From contig NZ_LMFC01000001.1 of the NCBI RefSeq assembly GCF_001426705.1, positions 1,081,354 through 1,145,353 on the forward strand: a stretch of DNA of 64,000 bases. Reading direction: 5' to 3'. Numbering within the stretch: the first letter of the stretch is position 1; each line of letters begins with the position of its first letter. This DNA is from Cellulomonas sp. Root485 (lineage in GTDB: Bacteria; Actinomycetota; Actinomycetes; Actinomycetales; Cellulomonadaceae). Below, piece after piece: positions 41,328 through 50,745 of this stretch. Made by a program: the position numbers and the translations under genes. The notes beneath the pieces were generated by a model. That model was not told the DNA's origin, did not search any database, and was given only the letters and a program-made list of their open reading frames with translations.

Positions 41328-42872
41328 TCAGCGGTCCGAGTTGCACCACGCGTCGGTGTCGGGCTGCTCGGTCGCCAGGACCTGCGTGGCGCGTTCCCGG
41401 CTGAGGTTCCAGCCACCGATCCCCGTGGCCGGCGCGACGCTGGCTGACGCGAGCAGGCACCGGCGCAGGGCGGGGTCGCCCTCGATCGCGTCGTAGGCCG
41501 GGACCGCGTCGGCGGACAGGCCCGCGAGGTAGTCGGCGTCGAGAGTCGTGACCAGGTCGGCCGTGGTGTTGTGCCGGACGATCTGCGCGTCCGGGTTGAT
41601 GAGTGCGAGGCCCAGCATCGCGACGGCCACCACCTGGAGCGCGGCTCTCGGCAGCCATCCGCCGCGCCACCGGATCCCCGCGACGAGCAGCAGCACGAAG
41701 ACGGCGGCGAGCGCGATCTCCGTGACGGTCACGAAGACCCGCAGCCGCGTGAGCCCGAACGCGTCCACGTACAGGTCCATCCGCCGCAGCGCGGACGCCA
41801 CGACGCCCAGGGTTCCCACGCACAGCGCACCGAGCGCCAGCCGGGACACCAGGCGGTCCCGCGGGGTCTCACGGGGTGCGCGTCGCGCGGCGACCGCCAC
41901 GACGACGAGGGTGAGGGCGGTGACCGCCACCAGCTGGGCGAACCCCTCTCGCGCGTACTCCGCATACGTGAGGCCTTCGGTCTCCAGCACGTGGCGGTGG
42001 CCGCCGAGCAGCGCGCCGACCTGGACCGTCACGAACAGCAGGACCAGCGCGTCGAGGGCGAGCACCGGGAGGAGCCACTCGCCGCGCTTCGCGGGCGGGC
42101 GCGGTGCCAGCCGGGCGTCGGACCAGCTGGGTGGTGCCAGGGCGAGGTGCGCGAGGGTCGCGACGACGACGGCCACGAGCACGCCGACGACGACCTGTCC
42201 CGGGAGCAGCTCCGCGTCGACGCGCGGCATCATCCGGGCGAAGATGCGGTCGGCGCTGGCGAACAGCAGGCCGAACACCACCAGCAGGCCGACGGTGATC
42301 CCGACGCTGCGCAGCGCGACGAGGAGCTGTCCGCGACGCGAGCCGGCGAGCGTCTCGATGCCCTTCGCCACCCACGGCATCGCCCGGACGTTGCCCGCCG
42401 CCCAGGTCAGCGGCGCGAGCACGGCCGCCGGTGCGGACCGGGCGGACGTCACAGCGACCACTCCGGTCCAGGCGGCGACCAACGCGCAGAGCACGACGAC
42501 CCAGCCTGCGTCACGCAGGGCGACCACTGCGAAGAGCGTGATCGACAGCGCCGCGGTGATCAGGTCGTTGACGTCCCGCCGACGGATCAGGGCAGGGGCG
42601 GCCGCAGCCCAGACGAGCAGGCCGATCAGCGCGGCACCGAGGCCGGGCTGGTGGCCGACGAGCAGCACGCCGCCGAGGACGCCCACGACACCGCACAGGA
42701 CGAGCGTGCTCACGGGGACCGGTCGTCGTCGCTCCGCCCAGAACGCGGTCAGCACCCGCGCGAGCCGGCCGGCCTCGCGCGGGACGGGCACGCCGCGGCC
42801 CGCCACCCAGGTGGGTGGCGGGCCGTGGAGAGCTGGGGGAGTCGGGGGCGTCGGTGCTCCGGTGTCGCTCAT
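41328..42872 (-). CDS. DUF4153/DUF4173 family membrane protein
   Basis: 514 residues with about 12 membrane helices followed by a cytoplasmic or extracellular tail of about 90 residues containing DADYLAGLSADAVPAY. The middle section ETEGLTYAEYAREGFAQL and RMDLYVDAFGLTRLR is the family signature of DUF4173/DUF4153 proteins, whose role is unknown. The start was set at ATG 42872, 7 nt after a TACCGT -10 element; an in-frame ATG at 42881 would put the start inside that element. It converges on the membrane-protein gene before it, with 7 nt between stops. Confidence 0.87.
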   Translation of the reverse strand: MSDTGAPTPPTPPALHGPPPTWVAGRGVPVPREAGRLARVLTAFWAERRRPVPVSTLVLCGVVGVLGGVLLVGHQPGLGAALIGLLVWAAAAPALIRRRDVNDLITAALSITLFAVVALRDAGWVVVLCALVAAWTGVVAVTSARSAPAAVLAPLTWAAGNVRAMPWVAKGIETLAGSRRGQLLVALRSVGITVGLLVVFGLLFASADRIFARMMPRVDAELLPGQVVVGVLVAVVVATLAHLALAPPSWSDARLAPRPPAKRGEWLLPVLALDALVLLFVTVQVGALLGGHRHVLETEGLTYAEYAREGFAQLVAVTALTLVVVAVAARRAPRETPRDRLVSRLALGALCVGTLGVVASALRRMDLYVDAFGLTRLRVFVTVTEIALAAVFVLLLVAGIRWRGGWLPRAALQVVAVAMLGLALINPDAQIVRHNTTADLVTTLDADYLAGLSADAVPAYDAIEGDPALRRCLLASASVAPATGIGGWNLSRERATQVLATEQPDTDAWCNSDR

Positions 42873-42879
42873 GGACGAC

Positions 42880-42885
42880 ACGGTA
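42880..42885 (-). promoter_or_regulatory. -10 element TACCGT for a leaderless DUF4173 gene transcript
   Basis: Minus-strand TACCGT 7 nt upstream of ATG 42872. Confidence 0.55.
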
Positions 42886-42989
42886 GGACCGTGCGTTCCT
42901 GCACGTCAGGGACTTGCGCGCGGGTCCCGTGCACGTTGTGTGCAGTGCTGCCGGGTCCCTCCACAACTGACTCCCAGCGTGCGCACAGG

Positions 42990-44972
42990 TCAGCGCAGCA
43001 CCGTCACCACCCGCTCTGCCGTCGGCGTGCTCCCGGCGTCGTTGCTGAGCACCGCGACGAACCGGTAGGTGCCCGGCGCGAGGCCGGTCACCGCCGTCCG
43101 GACCGTCTGGCGGCGCGGGGTCGCGGCCGTGAGCTCCTGCTCGTCGACCAGCACCCCGTCGCGGTACAGCGCGTAGTGGGTCGCGTTGGTGCCCCACCAC
43201 AGGTTCGTCGTGACGGTGAACGAGCCGTCACCGTCGCGGTTGTCGTCGGACAGGACCGCGAGCGCGGGTGACGCGTCCTTGACGACGACGGTGCGCGGAC
43301 GTGACGTGCTGCTGCCGTACGGGTTGAGCAGCTCGACGACGTAGGTGTAGGACCCGTTCACCTTGCCGGTGATCGGGAACGCCACCGTCTGGCGGCGCGG
43401 TGTCGTACCGGTGAGCCACTCGGCGTCGACGAGCACGCCGTTCTCGTAGAGCTTGGCGACCGTGGCGTTCTGGCCCCAGTAGAGGTTGGCCGTGACCGTG
43501 AAGGAGCCGTCGAACAGACCGGTGCCCTGGCCGTTGTCGTCGGAGAGCACCGCGACGCCGGGTGCGGCCGTGGCCACGGGGGTCCCGGAGGCGAGCACCC
43601 CCGCGCCCGCCTCGGCGCGGACGATCGCAGGCACGTCCTCGACCGGGTCGAGCGTGTAGTCGTATACGTCGGCCGGGTTCCACCGCGCCGTCGCGGCCAG
43701 CGGGACCGGCGCGGTCGCGTTGAACGCGGCGAGGATGTCGGTCGGCTGTCCGTTCACGGTCGAGCCGGTCTCGAACAGCTGCGTGCCTGCCCAGCGCGTG
43801 ATGATGCGGGCCGGGTCGACGCCGGGCGCCAGCTCGAACGCGTTGTTCTCGGCGTAGATGCTCGACTCGATGCCGGCACCCCAGTAGTACTGGAACAGCC
43901 CCTCGGTGGTCTGCGTGTAGAGGTTGTCGTAGAGGTGCACGTCGCCGAACCGCACGCGGGGCGCACGCTGGCCGATGTCGGTCCAGTGGTTGTGGTGCAG
44001 CGTGACGCGGTGCTGGCCCCGGTCCTGGAGCCGCGAGTCCGACGAGCCGATGAGCTCGGTCTTGTCGTGCTCCTCGAACTCGTTGTAGCTGACGGTCACC
44101 AGGTCGGAGCCGTGCGTGATGTCGAGCAGTCCGTCGTGCGTCTCGAACGGCCGACCGAACACGACCGGCAGCGCGGAGTGCGGGTGGGCGCCGTCGTCGA
44201 ACGTGTTGTGGTCGACCCAGACGCTCGTCGACGTCCACACCGAGACGTTGTCGTACGCGGAGTTCCAGTTGCCGACGGCGGTGTCGGTCGGGTCCCAGAC
44301 GGGGAAGCAGTCGTACGCGTCGGCGACGGTCAGGTTCCGGACGATCACGTTGTGCGCGTCGCGGATCCGGATGCTGGCTCCGACGATCTGCGCGTCGTCG
44401 CCGACGCCGACCAGCGTGACGTTCGAGCCCACGTGCTGGAGCGTCCTCGTCGCCTGGATCGCCGCGGCGGCGATGCGGGCGTTCTCGAGCGGCCCGCTCG
44501 GCTTGACCTTGCCCCACGGCCCGGTCGGGTCGTAGTACGCGATGTAGTCGGCCATGCGGAACGGCTTGCCGGTGTCGGACACCGTGACCTGCTGGGCGAA
44601 GCCGTCGCAGGTCGCCGGGTCGAAGGCCGTGATGGTCCCGGTGACGTAGATGATCCGCGGGACGGTGTTGGTGCGCGCGTCCGTCTGGCTGCCGCCCGCC
44701 TTGCCGGCGAGGGCGTCCCGCAGCTCCTGCCACGTGTCGACGACATACACCTGGGAGGCGTCCGCGGCGGCGCCGCCGGTGGTGCCGGTGGCGACTGTCG
44801 GCTTGCCGTCGGGGACCGTCGGACCCTCGTACGAGGCCCAGCCGTCGCCGGGTGGCAGGACCTCACGGCCGAGGTCGACGGACGGGGGCGGGGGAGTGGC
44901 ACTCGCGGTCGTCGAGGGGAGCAGGAGGGCTCCTGCGGCGAGGGTGACGACCAGGGAACGACGAGCTCGCAT
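42990..44972 (-). CDS. Secreted pectate lyase (PL1) with two C-terminal beta-sandwich modules
   Basis: Depolymerises pectate by beta-elimination outside the cell. 660 residues. Signal peptide about 1-25 (AAGALLLPSTTASA). Right-handed beta-helix PL1 domain about 60-430, with family motifs VWVDHNTFDDGAHPHS, HDGLLDITHGSDLVTVSYN and HHNHWTDIGQRAPRVRFG; the catalytic arginine region is RAPRVRFG. Two tandem modules of about 90 residues follow (AVLSDDNG...DGSFTVTANLYWGQNAT and AVLSDDNRDGDGSFTVTTN), resembling chitinase A N-terminal-type beta-sandwiches, possibly for binding. A LacI-type operator lies 30 nt upstream of the start. It has no neighbour in a pectin pathway. Confidence 0.92.
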   Translation of the reverse strand: MRARRSLVVTLAAGALLLPSTTASATPPPPSVDLGREVLPPGDGWASYEGPTVPDGKPTVATGTTGGAAADASQVYVVDTWQELRDALAGKAGGSQTDARTNTVPRIIYVTGTITAFDPATCDGFAQQVTVSDTGKPFRMADYIAYYDPTGPWGKVKPSGPLENARIAAAAIQATRTLQHVGSNVTLVGVGDDAQIVGASIRIRDAHNVIVRNLTVADAYDCFPVWDPTDTAVGNWNSAYDNVSVWTSTSVWVDHNTFDDGAHPHSALPVVFGRPFETHDGLLDITHGSDLVTVSYNEFEEHDKTELIGSSDSRLQDRGQHRVTLHHNHWTDIGQRAPRVRFGDVHLYDNLYTQTTEGLFQYYWGAGIESSIYAENNAFELAPGVDPARIITRWAGTQLFETGSTVNGQPTDILAAFNATAPVPLAATARWNPADVYDYTLDPVEDVPAIVRAEAGAGVLASGTPVATAAPGVAVLSDDNGQGTGLFDGSFTVTANLYWGQNATVAKLYENGVLVDAEWLTGTTPRRQTVAFPITGKVNGSYTYVVELLNPYGSSTSRPRTVVVKDASPALAVLSDDNRDGDGSFTVTTNLWWGTNATHYALYRDGVLVDEQELTAATPRRQTVRTAVTGLAPGTYRFVAVLSNDAGSTPTAERVVTVLR

Positions 44973-45002
44973 GAGACGTCCTTGTCTCCGACAGATGGGT
45001 GA

Positions 45003-45014
45003 GAAACCGGTTTC
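45003..45014. promoter_or_regulatory. LacI-family-type operator GAAACCGGTTTC upstream of pectate lyase
   Basis: Perfect 12-bp palindrome with the central CG characteristic of LacI/GalR operators, 30 nt upstream of the pectate lyase start and 62 nt upstream of the divergent NUDIX gene. It suggests induction of the lyase by a sugar through an unlinked LacI-type repressor. Confidence 0.65.
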
Positions 45015-45076
45015 CGTACGGTGTCACAGGATGTCCGGTAAGCGCAATCCCTCTGGCGGTCTGAAAGGCTTCTCTC

Positions 45077-45619
45077 ATGACGCTCTGGCGCACGCGCAGC
45101 TCGACCACCGTGTACGAGAACCCCTGGATCCGGGTGCGGGAGGACGCCGTCGACCGCCCGGACGGCAGCGCGGGCATCTACGGCGTGGTGGAGGTCCGCA
45201 ACCCGGCGGTGTTCATCGTCCCGGTGACCGCCGACGACGAGGTGGTGCTCGTGGAGGTGGACCGCTACACCACCGGAGTGTCGCTCGAGGTCCCCGCGGG
45301 CGGCTCCGACGGCGAGGACCTGCTCCTCGCCGCGCAACGTGAGCTGCGGGAGGAGACAGGCCTGGTCGCGGACTCCTGGGAGCGCGTCGGATTCATGTTC
45401 GCGCTCAACGGGATCAGCAACGCGCCGGAGCACGTCTTCCTCGCCCGCGACCTGCGCCCCTCGGGCGAGCAGACCGAGCACGCCGTCGAAGGCATCACCG
45501 CGGTCCGGACCGTTCCCTGGGCCGAGGTCCTGGCCATGGTCGCGGACGGCACGATCACGGACGGCGAGACGGTGGCCGCACTCCTGTACGCGGCGATCGC
45601 CCTGCGCCGGATCACATGA
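45077..45619 (+). CDS. NUDIX hydrolase (ADP-ribose pyrophosphatase-like)
   Basis: 180-residue NUDIX protein. The Nudix box runs from GSDGEDLLLAAQRELREETGL (about residues 75-95), with the key REL-REETGL present and a Gly/Ala-rich lead. The N-terminal strand ENPWIRVREDAV and VPVTADDEVVLVEVDRYT fit the ADP-ribose/nucleoside-diphosphate-sugar pyrophosphatase group. Substrate not assignable. The ATG lacks a strong ribosome site but has GAAAGGC about 10 nt upstream. Divergent from pectate lyase and convergent with the lipoprotein gene. Confidence 0.9.
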   Translation: MTLWRTRSSTTVYENPWIRVREDAVDRPDGSAGIYGVVEVRNPAVFIVPVTADDEVVLVEVDRYTTGVSLEVPAGGSDGEDLLLAAQRELREETGLVADSWERVGFMFALNGISNAPEHVFLARDLRPSGEQTEHAVEGITAVRTVPWAEVLAMVADGTITDGETVAALLYAAIALRRIT

Positions 45620-45629
45620 GCACCGCGCG

Positions 45630-46397
45630 TCAGGGCTGCGGGGTCACGGTCCAGGTGCCGTCCGTGCGGATGGCGAAGACTCCGGGCATCGGCAGGTCCA
45701 CCACCTCGGTGAACGCTTCGTCGTTGCCGAACAGCTGCTGGTCGCCGACACCGAAGAAGCGGCCGGAGAAGTCGTCGTCCGGCCCTGCTGGCGCCCAGGT
45801 CACCTCGGCGTGGGCGCCCTGGTCGAACATGCGCAGCACGGTGGACCCGGTGCCGCTCAGTGGCCCGGTCGTACCCGGGAGGTCGTTCCAGCTCTCGAAC
45901 CGGATCGACCAAGGACCGTCCGCCTGCAACCACACCGACTGCTCGGGGTCGCTGCCCTGGAAGACGTCCATGAGGTACGACCCTGCGAGCGGGCCGGCAG
46001 CCTCGCCGTACGGGGTCCCCCTGCCCGGACCCGTGAGCACCGTCGGCGACATGCCGCCCGCGCACGCGGTGCAGTCGAGGACGATGACGACGGCGAACTC
46101 ACCGCCACGGGTGTAGGTCACCGTCGCGCTGCCGACTCCCGCGGCCTGCGCCGGCGCGTCCTCTGCGACCGCTCCGGCCGTGACGAGCTGAGCGGGAGCT
46201 GCGGTGGGGAGCTCCGAGGTCACCGTGACCGACGGGGACGGCGCGACAGCCTCGGGCGTCGGGGTCGGAGATGCACTCGTGGACGCGCTGGTCGGCTGGT
46301 CCGGGTCAGCGCCCGACCCGCAGGAAGCGACGAGAAGCAGGACGGGGACGAGCGACGCGAGCGCAGCTGCCGCACGAGTGGGGCGCGAGGGTGCCAT
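45630..46397 (-). CDS. Secreted lipoprotein, unknown
   Basis: 255 residues. Lipoprotein signal peptide with lipobox VASC (Cys28 region) after a hydrophobic core SLVPVLLLVA. A Ser/Thr/Pro linker (SASTSASPTPTP) of about 40 residues follows, then a beta-rich domain with CTACAGG, a CxxC-like pair that could be structural. No family recognised. Start chosen at ATG 46397, which gives a standard signal peptide; the longer in-frame reading adds a non-signal stretch. Located after the small membrane protein gene, possibly co-transcribed. Confidence 0.78.
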   Translation of the reverse strand: MAPSRPTRAAAALASLVPVLLLVASCGSGADPDQPTSASTSASPTPTPEAVAPSPSVTVTSELPTAAPAQLVTAGAVAEDAPAQAAGVGSATVTYTRGGEFAVVIVLDCTACAGGMSPTVLTGPGRGTPYGEAAGPLAGSYLMDVFQGSDPEQSVWLQADGPWSIRFESWNDLPGTTGPLSGTGSTVLRMFDQGAHAEVTWAPAGPDDDFSGRFFGVGDQQLFGNDEAFTEVVDLPMPGVFAIRTDGTWTVTPQP

Positions 46398-46488
46398 GCA
46401 GCCACCCTGCCGGTCGGCGCGTGATGCGCGCGCCGCGTGTCGCTGTGACGTGCGGCACCCCGGCATCTCGGCTGGGGCGTGCTCCGCG

Positions 46489-46698
46489 TCAGACGACGAG
46501 GCTGAGCGCCGTGCCGATCAGCGCCGCCATCACCAGGCCGGCCACGGCCCAGGCGAGCATGCTCCCCGCCAGGTAGACCGAGTACCGCGTGTGCTCACCG
46601 GTCGACTCGCCCCAGACCGGCGCAGGTGCCCACCGGACGGTCTCGACGAGACGCTTGACGCGGTCGCTCGGGGTGGGGGACGGGTGGACGGCGGACAT
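46489..46698 (-). CDS. Small membrane protein, unknown
   Basis: 69 residues. A soluble N-terminal half (MSAVHPSPTPSDRVKRLVE) precedes one long hydrophobic segment (YLAGSMLAWAVAGLVMAALIGTALSLVV, residues about 42-69) that ends the protein, so it is a tail-anchored-like protein. Ribosome site AGGAGC lies 6 nt from the ATG. No family recognised. Confidence 0.65.
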   Translation of the reverse strand: MSAVHPSPTPSDRVKRLVETVRWAPAPVWGESTGEHTRYSVYLAGSMLAWAVAGLVMAALIGTALSLVV

Positions 46699-46794
46699 GG
46701 TCGCTCCTGGTGGGTGCATTCGGACAGAGCCGGGATTGCCGGTACCACCTATCGTCCACCGTCCGGTCAGGGCGCGGACGGGCCTTTGGTCCTG

Positions 46795-46831
46795 CCTCGG
46801 GGGCGCCCGGGACGACCGGACGCCCCCGAGG
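46795..46831. terminator. Terminator hairpin after the 618-residue orphan gene
   Basis: Perfect 11-base inverted repeat CCTCGGGGGCG / CGCCCCCGAGG with a 15-base loop, 7 nt beyond the stop of the minus-strand gene. Strong terminator candidate. Confidence 0.65.
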
Positions 46832-46838
46832 AACGCTG

Positions 46839-48695
46839 TCAGTGGCAGTACAGCCGCTGCAGCGACTGACCCGTGTCCGTGTAGCGACGCGTCACCCAGC
46901 CGAGGTTGACCGCGTACGCGCAGGCGGGGTCGCCCGACACGTCGATGGGAACGCCACCTGTGTTCGTGCCGTTGTGCGGGCCGGACGCGCCGCCCCGGAA
47001 CGAGTAGGCCCCCGTGGTGAACGCCCCCGACGGCGTCTCCGGCGGCACATGCGACGTCGAACCGTTGCTGGTGATCGACACGGAGAAGTTCCTCAGGTGC
47101 GGGTGGTCCACCGTGTACAGCAGGTGGACCGTGGTCGCGCTGGACAGCGGGTTGCAGGCGTCGAGCCGCAGCTCCTCGAGGTCCAGCGTGGCGATGACCG
47201 CCGAGTTGTCGAAGATGATCGCGTCGAGCTGGTCGGTGTGGGTCGTGGAGTTCGTGACCGCGTCGCGTACCTCGAAGCCCACCCGGTAGCGGCGAACGGG
47301 CTCCTGCTCGGCCGTCGGGAGCGTCTCGCCCGCCTGCGTGATCGGGAGGCCACCGGGCTTCTTCGGCGGGTGCAGCGACGTGAACGCCGCCGTGTTGAGC
47401 TCCAGCAGGTCGAACGTGCGCAGGAAGTTCGACCCGCTCACGTTGACCACCGCGGTCGAACCCGGCGGGTTGTACATCTGCACGGTGACCGGGAGCCCGT
47501 CGACCTGCACGAAGCCGTCCGCGTCGAGATCGGCCGCGGTCACGACGACGGCAGACGACTGCGCCTGGCCGTTGCCGTCGGTGTAGAACACGTAACCGAC
47601 GTGCGTGCCCGTCAGCTGCGTCGTCACCGGGGTCAGGCTCGCCGGCGCGACCGTCGGCGGGTTCGCGGGGTCCTCCGTGCCGCCCGTCCAGGTGTACTCG
47701 CCCACCAGGAACCGGTACTTCAGCGCGTGGCCGGTGCCGACGTCCGTGAGCGGGCAGTTGCCGCGCAGCGAGACGGAACCCCCGAACACGTACGCGCCAC
47801 CCGCAGGATCGGCGTACCCGAGCGTGTCGAACGTCGAGCCCGGCTGACCGTTGCCGGGGTGGATGTCGAACACCTCAACCTGCTGCCAGTGCGGCACGGT
47901 CTCGGGGCCGCCCACCACCTTGTCCGTGCACAGGTCCAGGCAGAAGCAGTGCCCGACGTTCTGCCGGCCAGGCTTACGACCGTCCGCCTGCGTCTCGGTG
48001 ACGATCGGCTGCCCGCCGAGCTCGACCTTGGCGTAGACGTCCGGGCCCTCGGTCAGCTCGATGTTGATGAACGGGGAGAACGGCGTCCGCCGGAAGTCGG
48101 ACGCCAGGTACGTGATGACGTAGTGGCCCGTCCCGTCGGTGGTCGCGGTGCCGAGCGGGTCGTCCTGCAGCCAGTCGGCGTCGAACGCACGGACGACCGC
48201 GCCCGGGATCGGTGTCTTGTCGTCGCAGGTCGTGATCCGGCCGCTGATCGTCCAGATGCCGAAGAGCGCCAGGATGTAGCACCAGAACCGGTTCGGGATC
48301 GCGTACTCCCACGCCGCGATGACCCGGTCCTCGGTCTGGCGCCAGCGCGGCTGCAGCGTGGTGACGGCGAACTGTCGCGGCTTCGCGGTCGGGTCCTGCC
48401 GCGGCCGGGGTGCCTTCTCGACGTACAGGTCGAGGTCCAGCGGCCCGCCGTCGTACTCCTTGTCGTCGATCGTCAGGACGTACGCCCCCGAGTCCTCGAC
48501 GCGGGCCACGGCGAGGGGTGCTCCCGTGCGCTCGCCCTCGGCGACCTCGTGGAACGTCTCCTTGTCGGCCGCGACCGCCTGCTCCGTGGCCCGGTCACCC
48601 CTCGACCGGTACGCGCGCAGCTCGAGGCCGGCGAGCGGCTCTCGTACGTCGTGACACAGCGTTCCCCACAGGGATCCGCGGATCTCGTATGCCAT
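46839..48695 (-). CDS. 618-residue protein with tandem transthyretin-like domains, unknown
   Basis: Residues 1-90 (GSLWGTLCHDVREPLAGLEL) and about 150-240 (ISGRITTCDDKTPIPGAVVR) look like two carboxypeptidase-regulatory/transthyretin-like beta-sandwich repeats; each has the G.(I/L/V)...(C)....PI.G..V.A pattern. The remaining 370 residues are beta-rich (CFCLDLCTD, YRFLVGEYTWTGGTE, VPIDVSGDPACAYAVNLGWVTRRY) and match nothing I know. There are about ten cysteines but no signal peptide, lipobox or membrane helix, which is odd for this fold. Start ATG sits behind GGGGGAG. No operon partner; flanked by 565 nt of empty DNA and a terminator. Confidence 0.72.
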   Translation of the reverse strand: MAYEIRGSLWGTLCHDVREPLAGLELRAYRSRGDRATEQAVAADKETFHEVAEGERTGAPLAVARVEDSGAYVLTIDDKEYDGGPLDLDLYVEKAPRPRQDPTAKPRQFAVTTLQPRWRQTEDRVIAAWEYAIPNRFWCYILALFGIWTISGRITTCDDKTPIPGAVVRAFDADWLQDDPLGTATTDGTGHYVITYLASDFRRTPFSPFINIELTEGPDVYAKVELGGQPIVTETQADGRKPGRQNVGHCFCLDLCTDKVVGGPETVPHWQQVEVFDIHPGNGQPGSTFDTLGYADPAGGAYVFGGSVSLRGNCPLTDVGTGHALKYRFLVGEYTWTGGTEDPANPPTVAPASLTPVTTQLTGTHVGYVFYTDGNGQAQSSAVVVTAADLDADGFVQVDGLPVTVQMYNPPGSTAVVNVSGSNFLRTFDLLELNTAAFTSLHPPKKPGGLPITQAGETLPTAEQEPVRRYRVGFEVRDAVTNSTTHTDQLDAIIFDNSAVIATLDLEELRLDACNPLSSATTVHLLYTVDHPHLRNFSVSITSNGSTSHVPPETPSGAFTTGAYSFRGGASGPHNGTNTGGVPIDVSGDPACAYAVNLGWVTRRYTDTGQSLQRLYCH

Positions 48696-49260
48696 GGTCG
48701 TTCTCCCCCTGATGCGTGCAGGCACGTCGGTGTGCTCGCTCGAGGAGAGGAGGGGCTCCGTCAGGAGCGAGATACCTGGGGTGGACCCGGGTCGTCAGGC
48801 TCCGCGGGTGGAAACGACGCGAACGACGCTCGCGAGGACGACGCCAGAGCCGGTCGCATAGTCGCATCCGGACCGACGCTGACCGCCCCGCCGTCACCGC
48901 CCGACCATGACCTCCCTTCGATCGACCCACGGTGAGCGAGGCATCCCCGCCGCGACGTGGGCCACGGGATGCCGGCGCTGCAGGTCACTGCCTCACGAGA
49001 GCCGGGTTTGTCGCGATCGCGGGACAGGCGTGGGTCTGCGCACGCCAGCCGTCTACGACGGGGTGAGCTCGCACCGGTCGCGCGATCAGCGTCCCGGCGC
49101 GCGTAGGCCGTGCAGGACGCGGAGCGTCCTCGAGGCCCCGCGGGAGGGGTCGCAATGCCGACTGGGTGGCAGACGCGCGGCACCCCCGCCACCACTGGGG
49201 TGACGGGGGTGCCATTCCTGCTGGTCAGACGCTCAGGGGAGCAGCCATGAGCGGTGACTG
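48696..49260. other. Long intergenic region upstream of the orphan gene
   Basis: About 565 bases. It contains the ribosome site of the 618-residue gene at its left end, a GGCATCCC/GGGATGCC inverted repeat (48941-48948 with 48967-48974), and the glnA1 terminator at the right end. Open readings here have no family resemblance and poor starts. No RNA gene recognised. Confidence 0.5.
49179..49213. terminator. Terminator hairpin after glnA1
   Basis: Perfect 10-base inverted repeat GGCACCCCCG / CGGGGGTGCC with a 15-base loop, about 48 nt past the stop of the minus-strand glnA1. Confidence 0.65.
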
Positions 49261-50685
49261 TCAGACGTCGTAGTACAGCTCGAACTCGTGCGGGTGCGGG
49301 CGCAGACGGATCGGGTCGACCTCGGCGTTGCGCTTGTAGTCGATCCACGTCGAGATCAGGTCGGGCGTGAAGACGTTGCCGGCCGTGAGGAAGTCGTGGT
49401 CGGCCTCGAGGCGGTCGAGAACCTCGCCGAGCGAGCCGGGAACCTGCTGGATGGCGGCGTGCTCCTCGGGGGGCAGCTCGTACAGGTCCTTGTCCACCGG
49501 GTCCGGCGGCTCGATCCGGTTCTGGATGCCGTCGATGCCGGCCATGAGCATGGCCGCGAACGCCAGGTAGGGGTTCGACGACGGGTCCGGCACGCGGAAC
49601 TCGATGCGCTTGGCCTTCGGGTTCGAACCGGTGACCGGGATGCGGATGCACGCGGAGCGGTTGCGGGCCGAGTAGACCAGGTTGACGGGGGCCTCGAAGC
49701 CGGGGACCAGGCGGTGGTAGGAGTTCACCGTCGGGTTGGTGAAGGCCAGCAGCGAGGGCGCGTGCTTGAGCAGGCCACCGATGTACCAGCGCGCCAGGTC
49801 GGACAGGCCGCCGTAGCCCTTCTCGTCGAAGAACAGCGGCTCGCCGTCCTTCCAGAGGGACTGGTGGACGTGCATGCCCGAGCCGTTGTCGCCGAAGAGC
49901 GGCTTCGGCATGAAGGTCGCCGTCTTGCCGTTCTCGTGGGCCACGTTCTTCACGACGTACTTGAAGAGCATGACCTTGTCGCCGGAGATGGCGAGCTTGT
50001 CGAAGCGGTAGTTGATCTCCTGCTGGCCCGCGGTGCCGACCTCGTGGTGGGCGCGCTCGACACCGAGGCCGAGGGCGTCCAGCTGCAGGCTGATCTGGTC
50101 GCGGATGTCCGAGAACCCGTCGACCGGGGGCACGGGGAAGTAGCCGCCCTTGTAGGGGATCTTGTGGCCGAGGTTGCCACCCTCCTCCTCGCGGCCGGTG
50201 TTCCAGGCCGCCTCGAAGGAGTCGATGGAGTAGAACGACTCGTTCTGCTTCGTGTGGAAGCGGACGTCGTCGAAGATGTAGAACTCGGCCTCGGGGGCGA
50301 AGAAGGCCGTGTCCGCGATGCCCGTCGACTTCAGGTACGCCTCGGCCTTCGCGGCGACCTGACGCGGGTCGCGGCTGTAGGGCTCGTCGGTGTACGGGTC
50401 GACGATGTGGAAGTTGATGTTCAGCGTCTTCTCGACCCGGAACGGGTCCAGGTACGCGGTGCTGATGTCGGGGATGAGCTTCATGTCCGACTCGTGGATC
50501 GCCTGGAAGCCGCGGATCGAGGACCCGTCGAACATCTGGCCCTCGGTGAAGAAGTCCAGCTCCAGCGAGTACGCGGGGACGTTGAAGTGCTGCATCGTGC
50601 CGGGCAGGTCACAGAAGCGGACGTCGACGAACTTCACGTCCTCGCTCTTGATGAACGCCAGGACTTCCTCTGGCTTGCTGAACAT
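49261..50685 (-). CDS. glnA: Glutamine synthetase type I (GlnA1)
   Basis: Main ammonium-assimilating enzyme, condensing glutamate and NH4+ with ATP. 474 residues, dodecameric class I-beta. Active-site stretches are [59 protein letters not shown] and [10 protein letters not shown], all complete. The adenylylation loop [11 protein letters not shown] has Tyr402, the site modified by GlnE. A GlnR-type box lies 61-98 nt upstream, and a terminator follows. Start ATG at 50685 has a purine-rich ribosome site. Confidence 0.97.
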   Translation of the reverse strand: MFSKPEEVLAFIKSEDVKFVDVRFCDLPGTMQHFNVPAYSLELDFFTEGQMFDGSSIRGFQAIHESDMKLIPDISTAYLDPFRVEKTLNINFHIVDPYTDEPYSRDPRQVAAKAEAYLKSTGIADTAFFAPEAEFYIFDDVRFHTKQNESFYSIDSFEAAWNTGREEEGGNLGHKIPYKGGYFPVPPVDGFSDIRDQISLQLDALGLGVERAHHEVGTAGQQEINYRFDKLAISGDKVMLFKYVVKNVAHENGKTATFMPKPLFGDNGSGMHVHQSLWKDGEPLFFDEKGYGGLSDLARWYIGGLLKHAPSLLAFTNPTVNSYHRLVPGFEAPVNLVYSARNRSACIRIPVTGSNPKAKRIEFRVPDPSSNPYLAFAAMLMAGIDGIQNRIEPPDPVDKDLYELPPEEHAAIQQVPGSLGEVLDRLEADHDFLTAGNVFTPDLISTWIDYKRNAEVDPIRLRPHPHEFELYYDV

Positions 50686-50745
50686 CCGCTGCTCCTCGGT
50701 CGGTGGTACCCGTGGGGTCGGGCAAGGCGAGGTTACGAGCGCCTG

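Noticed and set aside
40081..41416. Minus-strand reading (482 codons, 39968-41416) opposite the membrane-protein gene
   Set aside because: Asp/Arg/His/Gln-rich shadow; the plus frame has clear transmembrane periodicity and a good ribosome site.
48907..49203. Plus-strand reading of 98 codons in the long intergenic region
   Set aside because: Arg/Ser/Pro-rich, no ribosome site, no family likeness, and it runs into the glnA1 terminator hairpin.
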